From Fulvia fulva (taxonomy: Eukaryota > Ascomycota > Dothideomycetes > Mycosphaerellales > Mycosphaerellaceae): DNA of 64,000 nt. Below the pieces are notes generated by a model that saw only the letters and a list, made by a program, of their open reading frames with translations, searched no databases and was not told the origin of the DNA. Numbering within the stretch: the first letter of the stretch is position 1; each line of letters opens with the position of its first letter. The translations under genes and the position numbers were made by a program. The stretch is taken from NCBI RefSeq assembly GCF_020509005.1, contig NC_063017.1, positions 434,001-498,000 of the forward strand. Reading direction: 5' to 3'. Shown in pieces: positions 10,555 through 22,588 of this stretch.

Positions 10555-10838
10555 GCTTGCCACGCAGACGTGCCCACCCTCCGAGACCGGACTTTACCTA
10601 AGAACAACATCCTACGACGTATCTTTAGGGCTATATAACTCTACTCTTTCCTAAGGACGAAAACATATAGTACTATTCGTACTAACGAGTAGGATGCTAC
10701 AAAAGACGTAGACACGACCTTGTCGTCGCTAGCACGTGACTATGCCCCAAACAACGCAGCTATGCTACAAAGTACGCGTAGTAATCGTGTTTTCAAGCAT
10801 TGTTAGGTGGAGAGGGTGGGCACGTCTACGCCGCAAGC
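10555..10838. mobile_element. MITE-like element with terminal inverted repeats
   Basis: The sequences 10555-10581 and 10812-10838 are inverted repeats of 27 bp with three mismatches. They share a perfect 16-base core, AGACGTGCCCACCCTC (10566-10581 and, inverted, 10812-10827). The 230-bp interior has no coding capacity. No clear target-site duplication was found, so superfamily is unassigned. One of the three mismatches is a CpA/TpA difference. Confidence 0.5.
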
Positions 10839-10991
10839 GTAATAGGAAGGTCTAAGTCTAACTTAGAGGTCCTCGAAATCGAGAAATACCTCTACCTACG
10901 TCGAGTACGTACGCTATACTACTTACTACCTTACGATATATACGCCGTTCAACGTACGATATAGTTACGATCCGTATTATAGTAAAGGGGC
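10839..10991. repeat. Start of the RIP-mutated block, with a displaced piece of LINE ORF1
   Basis: CpA and TpG become rare from about 10,840. About 40 bases at 10,946-10,987 repeat, almost unchanged, an internal ORF1 segment of the adjacent LINE copy (11,480-11,520). Confidence 0.6.
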
Positions 10992-13900
10992 TCATCGATC
11001 TCTACGCTAAAACAAGACACATTCGAAAGCTCTTATCAAGGCCATTCTAACGATATACAAAGCAGGCCACTGCCCCTAGGACTAAGGGAGTTCTACCTTA
11101 TTTAATCTAGATAGCTTAAAGCTCTCCTTACCCTATTTCTTTAGCTCTAAACGCCGCGGAGGTGCCTAGCTACATTAGGCAACTCCTAGGCAATAGTAGC
11201 CTAGGCTACGGTACTAACGGCGCCTACGGCCCTATAGGCGAAGCCCCCCTAAGACAACTAGTAGCAACTTATAGAGGACGTAAAAAGTATAGAAACTAAC
11301 GATCAGCTCCCTTACCGGTCTCTATAGGTAATGATCACTTAGCTACGTACGGCGCTTATACTATCGTATTACCGAGGGCAATAAGAAATAAGGACGACGT
11401 CCTAGGCGATTAGTAAGGCCACCCGGAATTAACACCCCTATAGCTAGGTATCGGTCGCGGTATCGATACTAGGCCCCCGCCTAACGTACGATGTAGTTAC
11501 GATCCGTATTATAGTAAAGGAAGACTAGGCCGAAGTTACGAAGCTATCGAACAAGGAGCTCGCCTAACGAATCAACTAACTAGGGGTGGTCGTAGTGAAC
11601 TAACAGTCTAACGGCACTCTATAGATCTATACTAGCTCTACTACTACTAGGAGGCACCTAGAGGCACAGCTATAGTAGGTATCTAAGGTTACGGTATTAG
11701 CGAAGGTCTTAACGAAACAATTTACGATCCTAGTCTACGACATACCTAAGGAGTTTAACCTAACTAACTAGGGTCACCTACGCGCTCTCTAAGAGGACAA
11801 CCCGGTCACTCTTAACTCTCTAATCTAGAAGGCGACTTGGCTCTATAGGAAATGGCTAGAAGGCAAGAAGGCCTCGGCGCTAATAGTATAGCTATAAGAC
11901 GCGAAAGCGGCGGATCTAGCGATAGAACAAGGCCTAGTCTAGCAATATAGCCTTAAGATAGTAGAAAAGCACTCCTTATCCTTTCGTGTCCTCTAATGCT
12001 TCAAATGCTAACAGTATAGACACCAAACCTATACGTGTACAAATAAGTAGGCCTGCTCGAACTATATAGGAGACTATATATCTAGGGACTATATATTAAC
12101 TACGAGACGGTACGCGAACTGTCCGGGGCACTACCTATCGTATAGTACGGAATGCCTATAGCGGAAACTAGCAAAAAACAAGGCAATCACAAACAGAACC
12201 GTCGCCCTAAGATTCTACGGCGACCGTAAGGCTAGCCTATACCGGAACTAACTAGCGGCGGTCGGGTATAAGCGCCCTAGGGCCGAGAACGATATAAAGG
12301 ATACGTAACCTAGGGCGTACGGGAGGCTACGTACTCTACTAGCTACGGCGAGGGAATCTAACTAGGCCCGGCTCCCCTTTAGTATATAGCCGATAGGCGT
12401 AGACTAGGACGTATAGGGTAGTAGGACATAGGACGATATAGAGGAAATGATTGTCGATGCCGATAACTAGCCTCGACACGCTTAGCATTATCTAGTATAA
12501 CGTTAACTATAGCAAGGATATAGTCTAGAACCATTTCCTACACGAGGCGGACCCGCGCGTCTACTACGTCCTTATAATCTAGGAGCTATAGATTAACCCG
12601 CACTATAAGAGACTAACGACCTATAAGTTACTAGGCTACACGACATGCCTACGAGGCGACGGCAGACCCCGTACGTGCTTCTATATTAGCAAGGATATAC
12701 TAGAATCCGACTAGGAGGTAGTGTACTACGTAGACGAAGAAGGCGGGGGCGATATTACCTCCCTCTACGTAGGTAGCACCTAGATACACAACCTGTATAT
12801 ATAACCGCTAGCCTCGAGGTCTAGCCGCGACCTAGAGGTCTATAGACACCTAGATAGTGCGCTTAAGAGACAAGGGTGCTATATCGTAGTAGGAGACTTT
12901 AATATATACTACCCTTCCTAGGAAAGCCTTATATAGCCGCACCCTATAGCCGACAAAGTACTCGACTTAATAGCGAGCAACGTAATTGCCCTTAATACCC
13001 CGAAGGACCTAGGCACCTAGAAGAGAGGGGGACTCTAAGACACGATCGACCTCTCCTAGATCTTAGATAGCTACTACTATACGGTAACCTACTATAGGAT
13101 CGAACATAAACTCGAGGCGTCGTTAGACTACATACTAGTCAGGACCTCTATTACGATATAGATATAACGTATACTAGCGAGAACCCCTAAGCTAAACTAG
13201 GGAAAGGCCTACTAGGCCAACATCTAGGCGTACCTCGATGACTCTAAGAGGCTAGTCTAGATCGCGTAGTAGCAATACAATAGTAAAGACGAGATAGACG
13301 AAGCAGTCTAGGGGTTAATAGACGAAATAAGAAAAGCGACCTCACTTCACGTTCCGCTTACCTAACTAACGATATAGTCTAAACTATACTAGACGCCGGA
13401 GTGTACTACGGTAGTAAGAGAAGCAAGGAGAGCCCGCCGGGTATAGACGAGCAGCTATAGCGAGGAGGCCTAGAACGTATATAGGGAGGCATACTAACAG
13501 AAGAAAGCTATAATACGAAGGGAGAAAGCAGTCGGCTAGAGGGCTATAGTAGAAGAAATCGCCGGCAAGCTAGAGAGGATGTAGAAGCTAGCGAAATGGG
13601 CCCGACAGGACCCTATATAGGGCCCCTCCTTCTCTATCCTAGCGCTATAATTGCCTAGTAGCCCGGTTAGCGACCCCGAGGCCAAGGCGCGTCTACTAGC
13701 TAGCAAGTTCTTCCCGCCCCTAGTCGAGGCTGATCTAAGCGACATAAACAGCTCTACTCCTCTAGCCCCTAGTATCGCGGTCTAATAGGAGGTATCCGAG
13801 GGAGAAGTTGCCGCTATACTAAGGAAGTTGCCGGCGAAGAAAGCCCCGGGGCCGGATAGGATCCTAAACGAGCTACTAAAGAAGTGTAGAGATTAACTAG

Positions 13901-15950
13901 CCCTAGTAGTTATAGCGATCTTTAACGCCTGCCTATAGACCGGGTACCACCCGATAGCTTTTAAACAATCGACGATAGTGGTCCTACGTAAGCCGTAGAA
14001 GGAAAACTATACGTAGGTGAAGTCGTACCGCCTAATTACGCTCCTTAATACTCTTAGGAAGGCGCTTAAGAAGCTAGTTATAACGAGACTCTCCGAGGCG
14101 GTAGAGGAACACTCCCTACTCCCGGACACCTAGATAGGTGCGCGCCTATAGCGATCGACGCTATCCGCGATAGAACATATCACCTCTTAGGTAAAGGCTA
14201 TCTAGTATAAGAATAGGGACAAGGTGGCTTCCTTACTTAGCCTAGACATATTAGGAGCCTTCGACTACGTGTTATACCCGCGGCTACTCTATATACTAAG
14301 GTCGAAGGGACTCCCTAAGTGGCTTGTCAACTTCGTACGGTCCTACCTCTAAAACCGTAGTACGTCGATCCTAGTCGGCTAGTATAGAAGCCTAGTTCAA
14401 GTAGTCTATACTAGAATCCCGTAAGGCTTAACGCTAGTACCTATTCTGTTCCTCTTCTTTATAGCGACGCTACTCCCAGCCCTAGAATCCTAGAACACCG
14501 CTACGAGCGGCTTCGTAGACGACATAAACATCCTAGCGTAGTCTTCCTCGACTAAGGAGAACTATAGGCTACTAGAAGAGAAGCACAAGATCTATAAGGA
14601 CTAGGCTAGGAGGCACGGGGCTCGGTTTGCCCTAGAAAAGTACAATCTAATACACTTTACGCGCCGGCTACGGTTCTATAATATATAAGCTTCTATCTAG
14701 ATATAGGGGCACACGACTAACCCGGCAAATTAGCTCAGGATCCTCGGACTATAGGTAGACCCGGCGCTACGGTAGAGGAAGCACGTATAGGCAATATTAC
14801 GGAAAGCTAAACAGAATATAGCATTATACTAGAGGCTCACTACGTCTATATAGGGGGCGGACTTCCGGTAGTTACGACTTCTATATACGGCTATTATACG
14901 GCCAGTCCTTACCTATAGTAGCCAAGTATAGTCCTTAGGCGAGAGGGCCTACCTATCGAAGGGACTCGTCGCGCCGCTAGCGAAGATCTAAAACCAATGC
15001 CTAAGGAAGGTCACCGGGGTATATAAGTCGACACTAACGAGGATACTTAAGCACGAGACCGCTATACCGCCGATCGACCTATATATCTAGGGACTACGGA
15101 CCTCCTACTTAGGCAAGTCGGTACAGTACCTAGTATAGAAGGTCATCGCTAGTATAGTCGTAAGGGCCCGCGAATTAGTACTAGCGTATAGGGGCATTCG
15201 ACCCGGAAACGAGCCGAACTACCGGGCAAGGGACGAATAGCTAGCAATATAATAGGAAGGTAAGAAATCGTTTATAGAGTAACTATAGAAAGAGAGGTAG
15301 AACAACTAGGTTATAGGGCATAGTAGACGCCCTTAGCTAGCGGGATAACCTAAGGAATAGTTAGCTACAAAATCCGCGGTCAAGTACCCCCTAAAGCTTA
15401 TCTACTACCGCCTTACGAGGGTATAGAGTAGTATAGTAACCTAACTACGAAGCGAACATATCGGCCTCTAGGGGTACCTATTATAGAGGAAGGTTCTAGG
15501 ATACACGAATACTAGCTACCCCTACGGCTATCGCTCCTAGAACGTACGGTACGTACTCCTCGTCTATTCGAGGTGGTCGCTAGGAAGGGGGGAGTAGATA
15601 GTAAAGGCGAGGAACCGGACGATTAGGGCACTTCTTAACAACGCTAAGGACCTACGGCGTATTACGAACTAGATACTAGAGAAGGGCTAGCTAGAACAGT
15701 ACCGCCTAGTAGGAGTAGTATAGGAAGAGAGGACACGACGTAGCGCGACGAGACCGGTTAGGAGCGGGGGCTAACGGGGTAGTGATATAGACTACGTACG
15801 TTTAGAGGGAAAGCTAATCTAGATAAGGAGTAGTCGGGGGCGGGAAGGGTTTTCACCTATTCGGGTTTCCCTTTATATATAACAATAGATATATACCTAT
15901 ATAGGCCGGATAGGGTCCTAGAACAGGGGAATAACAAATCTATCTATCTA
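10992..15950 (+). mobile_element. LINE copy 1, nearly full length, destroyed by RIP
   Basis: Collinear with the intact LINE at 34,361-39,340 but in opposite orientation. It lacks only about 22 bases at the 5' end and ends in an ATCT-unit tail (about 15,937-15,950). Both reading frames (ORF1 about 11,200-12,470; ORF2 about 12,460-15,780) are riddled with TAG/TAA stops. In a ~235-bp aligned stretch near 11,290-11,525 I found roughly two dozen differences from the intact copy, and every one is C to T at CpA or G to A at TpG. Residual ORF1 zinc-knuckle and ORF2 reverse-transcriptase codons can be followed throughout. It sits in the integrase region of a minus-strand Gypsy remnant, whose sequence resumes at 15,951. 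Confidence 0.92.
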
Positions 15951-18900
15951 TTAGTAACGGTCATAATATTGTTATAGACTATACCGTTAAGAGTAATATC
16001 TAGGAGTCCGATAACGAAGTCGACTATAATGTGTTTCTAAGGCCGATTTAGAATAGGAAGTGGCTATAATAATCCTAGTAGCTAGGAGTATAGAGATTTT
16101 GTTATACGGTAGGTACGGCAATTTGCGGTATATCTACGTATAGATCTCGCTAATCTAGGCTAGTAGAATTTACGTACTACGAGTTTATAAGTACGAGCTC
16201 GTCCTAGATAGCCTACTGCTAGAGCGTCATAGTTTATCTTATCTATCCTAGTCTATAAGGCTTAGTTATTTAGTACCTATAAGCTCTAGCCGTCGTATTA
16301 ATTTCGAACATATAGTAGGTCGCTATCTACTTTATAGTATACTAGGTAAATCTTCGCTCTCTATAGTAGTATAGGAGTACGGTCTTTCTATAGGTCCTTA
16401 ATCGCGGTCTTAAGCTCGTTATCGGTTACGTACGCCGTCGACATTCGATACTCGAGTTCGGCTTCCCGCTAACTTTTACGTATCGCCGGTTATTTAGTAG
16501 GCGTATCTCGTTCTATAGGTATAAACTCTTTAGCTTTAGGGTTTAGCTATACTAGTTCCTCTTCTTCCGGCGCATCTTCTACTATTACCTATAGTAAGGC
16601 GATCTTAAGGAATCGCTTAGGAGGTAGTAACGTCTAATGCTAATGCTAGTTCCGAGGGTCGTCCACCCCTTACGGAAGGTCCTAGATACGTCTCGTTAGG
16701 CTGTCTAGCTTTGTACCTTAAAGTCCTAGACGGTATATTATCTTGAAGTTGAACTATAATAAGAACTTAGCCTAACGCGCTTATCGCCGATTTAGCTACT
16801 TTGTCTTTATAAAGTATTCTAGGTTCTTAAAGTCGGTATAAATCTTAACTAGCTATAAGTCCTTATTATCTACCTCGTAGGCGAGCTTAGGTCACTATTC
16901 CTCAAAAGCCTTAATAATAGCTAACAGTTCCTTATTATAGATTTTATAATTACATCCCTATAGACTTAACTTCTTCGAGTAGAAGGCTATAGGATATAGT
17001 ACACTATTCTCGTTATACTACGAAAGTACGCCGGCGTTTATAAAATCTAAAGAATCTGTCTCTACTACTATTTCCCTACCTAGTACATAATATGCGAGTA
17101 TGCCGGCTTTGCTAAACGTAGCTTTCAAATTGTTAAAGGCTCGTTAGTAATCTAGTGACTATTAAATCCTTCTGTTCTTATAATTGCTTAGTCCGTCCGA
17201 CTTGGTCAGGTTCGTAAGAGGAGTAGCTATACGCAAAAATGCTTCGATAAACCGCCTATAGAAGTTAGTAAATCTAAGGAAGGCCTAGACATTCTTCAGG
17301 TTCTTAGGAGCTTCCTATATCTAAATACATTCGAGTTTCTCGGGGTCTATCTCGATACCGTTAGGGGTTATAATTAGCCTAAGATACTTCACCTTCTATT
17401 AGTAGAATTCGCTTTTGTCGATATCTACTATAAGTCCTATATCGCGTAGCTTAGTAAGAACCTTCCGTACGTGTTTAATATACTCCTCTAAGGTGTTACT
17501 AAAGATAAGTACGTTATCTAGGTAGGCCGACACAAAGTCGTCTAGGTGTTCTTATAAGACCTTATTAATATATAATTAGAACAATACTAGTCCGTTATAT
17601 AAGCCGAATGGCAATACTAGACACTCGTAGATACCGTATCGTATCGTAAACGCCGTTAACTACCCGTACCCTTTAGCTATCCGTAACTTATTAAAGGCTA
17701 CTATAATATCTAGCTTCGTAAAGTACTTCTTACCGTATATACGGTTAAGCGTCTCTTATAACAAGGGAATCGGATACCGGTTCTTAATAGTGATCGTATT
17801 TAATCCTCTATAGTCGATATAAACACGTAGCCCACCTCTAGGCTTACGTACTACTAGCACTAGTATAGGAGACTAGCCCGTCTTTTACTCTACTTTCCGT
17901 ACCTTCTCTTTAGATGTTTACTCGTCTAGCTATTTCTTAACTACCTCGTTCTCCTTCTTAGCTAGGCCGTAGGGCTTGCGGTATAGTAGCTCTTATAGAC
18001 TATTAGGCTTAATATAAATCTTATGATCTACGCCTAGTCGGTGAGGTAGGAGTTCTTTATAATCCTTAGCTAAGAAAGCGTCCGTAATATCGTAGTATAT
18101 CGGCGGTAACTTCTTATTCGGGTTATAATTAAACTACTTGTTTAAGAATTGGTCTAGATCATTAGTAGCTATTACACTTAGCTTAAGCTCTCCGCCGTCC
18201 CTCTTATGCCTAGTAGGTATAATGTAGAAGCACTTAGCCCTAGGCCGGTACGCGTATATCCTCTACGCGCGTTAAGAAACGCCCTAGTAGTCCACTTCTT
18301 TATCGTCTATGTCTTCTAGGTTATATAATAAGACGTTCAGCTCTACCCCTCCTACTATAAAGCTCGCTACTTCTCTAGTAAAGGGCTCTAGTCCGTACCG
18401 TACTAGTGCCTACTTCTTCTTCTCGTAGTAGTTTAGGGATTATACTATTATCGATATCTTATTCTATAGATAGTGACCAAAGTAGTAATCCGATCTAAAT
18501 GCCACCTCGTCTATCTCCTAGAAGATGTTTAGGTTATACGCTATAAGCTACGGTAGGCTAAAGACGATGTCGTATTCGAGGTCGGTAACGTAGTATAATA
18601 TTTGCTCGTAATAATCGCCGATAACTACGTCTATAAGGGCCGCGTATATAATCTGCCGCGTAGTAGCCGTTCTATCTCCTAGTATTAGTCGTCGGCTCTA
18701 CGTTAAAGGGATTAGGAGTATTATATATTTACGTATAAATTTCTAGTTAAGAAAGAGAGAGGTAGAAGTAGAATCTATAAGGCCTCGAGCCTTTCTATAT
18801 TATATTATTACGGGTAATACTATATAAGGGTATATAGCTAGCTATTACTTATCTAGTACGTATACCGATATCTTAAGCTCCTTACTATAGTCTAATACCG

Positions 18901-21413
18901 TCTCTTACATTCCGTGTCTCTTAATCTTATACTCTTTCTGTCCTAGGAAGTTCGGGTAACCGCTATCTACTACGCTTAGATAGCGGTCGTACTATTTCCC
19001 TACTACGGATCGGCGGCTAGAGAACTAAGGTTTACGTTCGGATTCGGCGTAGTATTACGTAGACGCGGTAGGCAATAGTCGCTATCGTACCTATATATTA
19101 GGTATTTAGGGTTAGTCGATACGTAAGAACCTATACGGTAGCGGTAGTACTTACCCTACTTCTTAAGGTCTTCGCGCTACTTACGGTTAAGCGTAGGTAG
19201 GTTCTATAGATATATTAGTAGATCCTCCTTCTTCTTAGTACTAGGGTACTATAGTAGGCGCTATACTAAGGTACCTACTATACCGGTAGCGGTACTAGTA
19301 ACTACGTTACCGTTATTCTAGTTATTCTAGCCGCTATTACCGTTCGAGTTACTATTACTACGGGGGCGCTCCTTTAACGGGTATAGTCGATCTGTCTTAT
19401 AGAAGCTCTCGTCTAGTACGGTATACTCCTCGATAACGTCTTATATACTATCTAGGCGGCGGTCGACTTCGCGGTCGCCGAAGGTCTTAATAAAGTACTT
19501 ACGGTTTAGTCGGTTACGGAATAGTATAAGCTCGGTCTTATCGGTCTATAACATCTAGGCGCGTAACTTCGAGTAGCGGGTATAGAAGACTATAAAGATT
19601 TCGCCTTGTTCTTACTTATAGGTAGTAATATTAACTATAGCCTTAGTTCCTTTATTTCGTATACTATATTAGCGTATTATCTAATCTAATAACTCTTCTC
19701 TAGTCTTAAACTCGTTAAAGGACTACTGTCTAGGTATAGGGATCCTCGGCTTAATACTTCGCTAAGGATTACCTTACGTCTACCTATATACGAAGCGTAG
19801 ACTATTTACCTTAGTACGGAAGGTTACTATAGTTAGCTTTAGGAGAACACTACTATACTAGCTATCGAAATTAGGGTCGTTATCGTTCTTAAAGTACTTA
19901 GGGTTAGATACACCCTTACCGATCTCTATACCGCGAGTAAGGGTACGGTTAATAGTAAAGAGACGTTCTAGAAGGTTAACTAGTAGTATCTAGGTACGGG
20001 TATTACGTATTCTCGAGTCACGACTATTATTAGGTCCTAGTCGCGGACGGTCGTTATTACGTCCTCGGCTATTATTACTACGGTTATCGTCGTCTCTATC
20101 GTTATTACTACTACCGCTACCGCTACCTCTACTAGTAGCTTCGCGATACTTACGTAATAGCTACTTAAGTAAGGTCTCGCGTAGGCGGGAACGAGAGGGT
20201 CGGCGACCTAAGCAGCCCCTACCTCCGTTCTATATAGTGTCTCCTACCTTAAGCCGAGCCTTTAGGTTATCGACTTCTTGTTATAGGGCCTAGTTCTTCG
20301 CCTTAGTATCTTATACCTTCTTGTTCTCCTTCTTATAGATCTCGCTAAACTACTTATATAGGTTATTAGCTTCCTTATATTTCTTCTCTAGCTCTTATAA
20401 CTTAGCTAGGTCGTAATCCTTCTTACTCTTAAGATCTACTACTATTTTCTATATAATAAGCTCTTTACTTCGTAGTATCTTGTAGATACGGTCGTATTCC
20501 GTAAATAGCGTAGTGTACTAGGTGTTCTAGAGGTCGTTAGCTCGCTCTATTATATCGAGTTGTCTACCCTTAGTAATCGCCGTATTAACTACTTATAGTA
20601 CGAAGTCGTAGGTGGTCTTCGGGTGTTAGGATATAAGGGTCGTAAGGTTGTCTAGGGTAACATTCTAGTATTCGGATACGAGAATATATTCTACCTCGTC
20701 GAGTACTAGATATACCTCGTCTAGGTCGCCGCCTAGGTTCTCTTCGAGCTTGAACTCGAACAGTTCTATAAAGTTAATCTTACTACCTTCTTCTCGCTCG
20801 AAGGCCTTCTAGTAAGCTTTATTAATCTCTTATTATAGCGCGACACCGGTATCTACTATAACCCGCCGGTTATCGTCCTATGTCTAACTCTAAGGAAAAG
20901 AGGAGAGGTCGGGGAAAAGAGATATACGCTACTTACCTTTGCCCTTAGGCTTAGGTAGCGGTAGTATACCGCCGTTTGTCTATAAAGTCATATTGTCTAG
21001 GTTCGGGGGAGGCGTAACGATACCTATTTCCTAACTGTCTACGAGCGCGCGACTACCTACTAATAATATTGCCGCGTTACGTTCTCTAGGTATTTACGCG
21101 CTATACGCCTTACCGTGTTCTATATTCTAATACGACTCTACGCGTTCTCGAGATTTACGGTTCTATATATTCCTATTATTACGCGTCCCTTACCTAGATC
21201 CGCGATCTAGGTAGGGTAGTAGAACAAACTATAAGGGCGCGCGTACTATAGGGTCCGAACGAGATAGTTATTGTTCTACGAAGCTACGAAAGAGGAGCGC
21301 GAGGCGCGGCGAAGTTATAAAGTAAAGCTAAGCCGCGCTAACCTAATACGGAAGGTCCGCGGTTTAGCCGGGCCGACGTAGCTATAGTAAGGGGTCACGG
21401 GCTACCCGTAATA
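15951..21413 (-). mobile_element. Gypsy element type C, RIP-mutated, 3'-truncated
   Basis: Read on the minus strand from the LTR at 21,413 the order is LTR, gag (from an ATG near 20,990), protease region (about 18,600-18,250), reverse transcriptase (about 17,950-17,350), RNase H (about 17,150-16,750) and integrase, cut at 15,951 by LINE copy 1. The conceptual RT translation reads AYLDNVLIFS where functional elements have AYLDDVLIFS, and many Trp and Gln codons are stops. The same family occurs at 26,991-31,190 (+) and 62,726-64,000 (-). No intact copy is in the window. Confidence 0.8.
21230..21413 (-). repeat. LTR type C, 184 bp
   Basis: Matches the repeats at 31,007-31,190 (+) and 62,726-62,909 (-), all exactly 184 bp. 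It begins TATTACGGG on its own strand, a RIP-altered TGTTACGGG. It is the 5' LTR of the adjacent minus-strand Gypsy. Confidence 0.85.
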
Positions 21414-22393
21414 GCTAGGCCGTAATCCTTAAATAGAGGTATTACCTTAGGCTACGAGCGGTAACGGTACTAAGCTTCCGAAAGTATAGGCCTTATCGAA
21501 GTAGTACGTAGAAGATTTCGCGACTTTTATAGAGAACGTTAACGTATACTACATTATATAGCTTAGATATACCTAAGAGCGGTACGTAGACACTATAGCA
21601 AATAAGCGTAAGCCTATACTAAGATACGCGATCGGCGATAAGGTTTAGCTAGATACTAGAAACATCCGTACTCGAAGGCCCTATAAGAAACTTAACTATA
21701 AGAATATAGGTCCCTTTATAATTACCCGTAAGATTAACGTAGATATATACGAGCTCGACCTTTAGGAAAGTATACGTATATACCCGAGGTTCTATACTAG
21801 CGTACTACGCCTAGTAAACGACGACCTATTCCCTAATTAAAGCTAAGGTCAACTACTTATCGAGGCCTCCGAAGGCGATAGTAAGGAGCTAGATAAATAC
21901 GTAGTTAAGGCGATTATAGACAGTCGATAGACTAGTAGAGCTAAGAAGTATATAAAGTATACCGTCCGTTAGGAAGGTAGTACTATTATAGAAGTGCCTT
22001 ATAGTAAGTTAAAAGGTAGTACCGAGGAAGCGATAGTAGATTATTATTATAAGAACCCGTTAGCGGCCGGTCTACTACCTAGATAGCGTAAGCCTTAAGG
22101 TTAGATATTAGACAACCTAGACATCGTTACCGATAGTCGACCCTACGACGCCCGCGTAATATAGATATAACTTAAGGCAAGCTAAGGCTTAATATATAGT
22201 TAGCTTATCTAAGGTATACTACGGTATACTATAGACTCGACTTAAGGCTTACTACGGTAAGATATATAGTCTCTCTACGGTTAACCTAACGTAAGCTAGC
22301 GCTTCCTAATAGTACGGTTCTTCCTTACGGATATACCCTACGGCGATATATTTCCGCGTACGAGGGCGTACGGCGGTTTAAGAGGGGGGGTAG
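21414..22393 (+). mobile_element. Gypsy 3' end (integrase C-terminus and chromodomain region), RIP-mutated
   Basis: The conceptual translation shows the post-core integrase segment ([20 protein letters not shown]) and a degraded chromodomain-like tail. It ends at a G-run (AGAGGGGGGG, polypurine tract) directly before the type A LTR at 22,394. No uninterrupted frame remains. Confidence 0.7.
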
Positions 22394-22588
22394 TATTACG
22401 GTTTACCTCGTAAGGCTATACTTAGTATTACGTAACCTAGTACGCTAGCGCGCCCGGACCCTAGACCCTAACCTCGACGTTTACTTTATCGCGGCTTCGC
22501 GACTTTCTTATCTTCTCTTCTTCGTAGAACTTATTCGATTCTAAGGTATTAATACGTTTACGCCCTATCTTACGCCTTATCCGTATTA
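22394..22588 (+). repeat. LTR type A, 195 bp
   Basis: Nearly identical to 46,298-46,492 (same length), beginning TATTACGG after a polypurine tract. Pol tail lies on its left and gag on its right, so it separates two head-to-tail internal regions. Confidence 0.8.
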
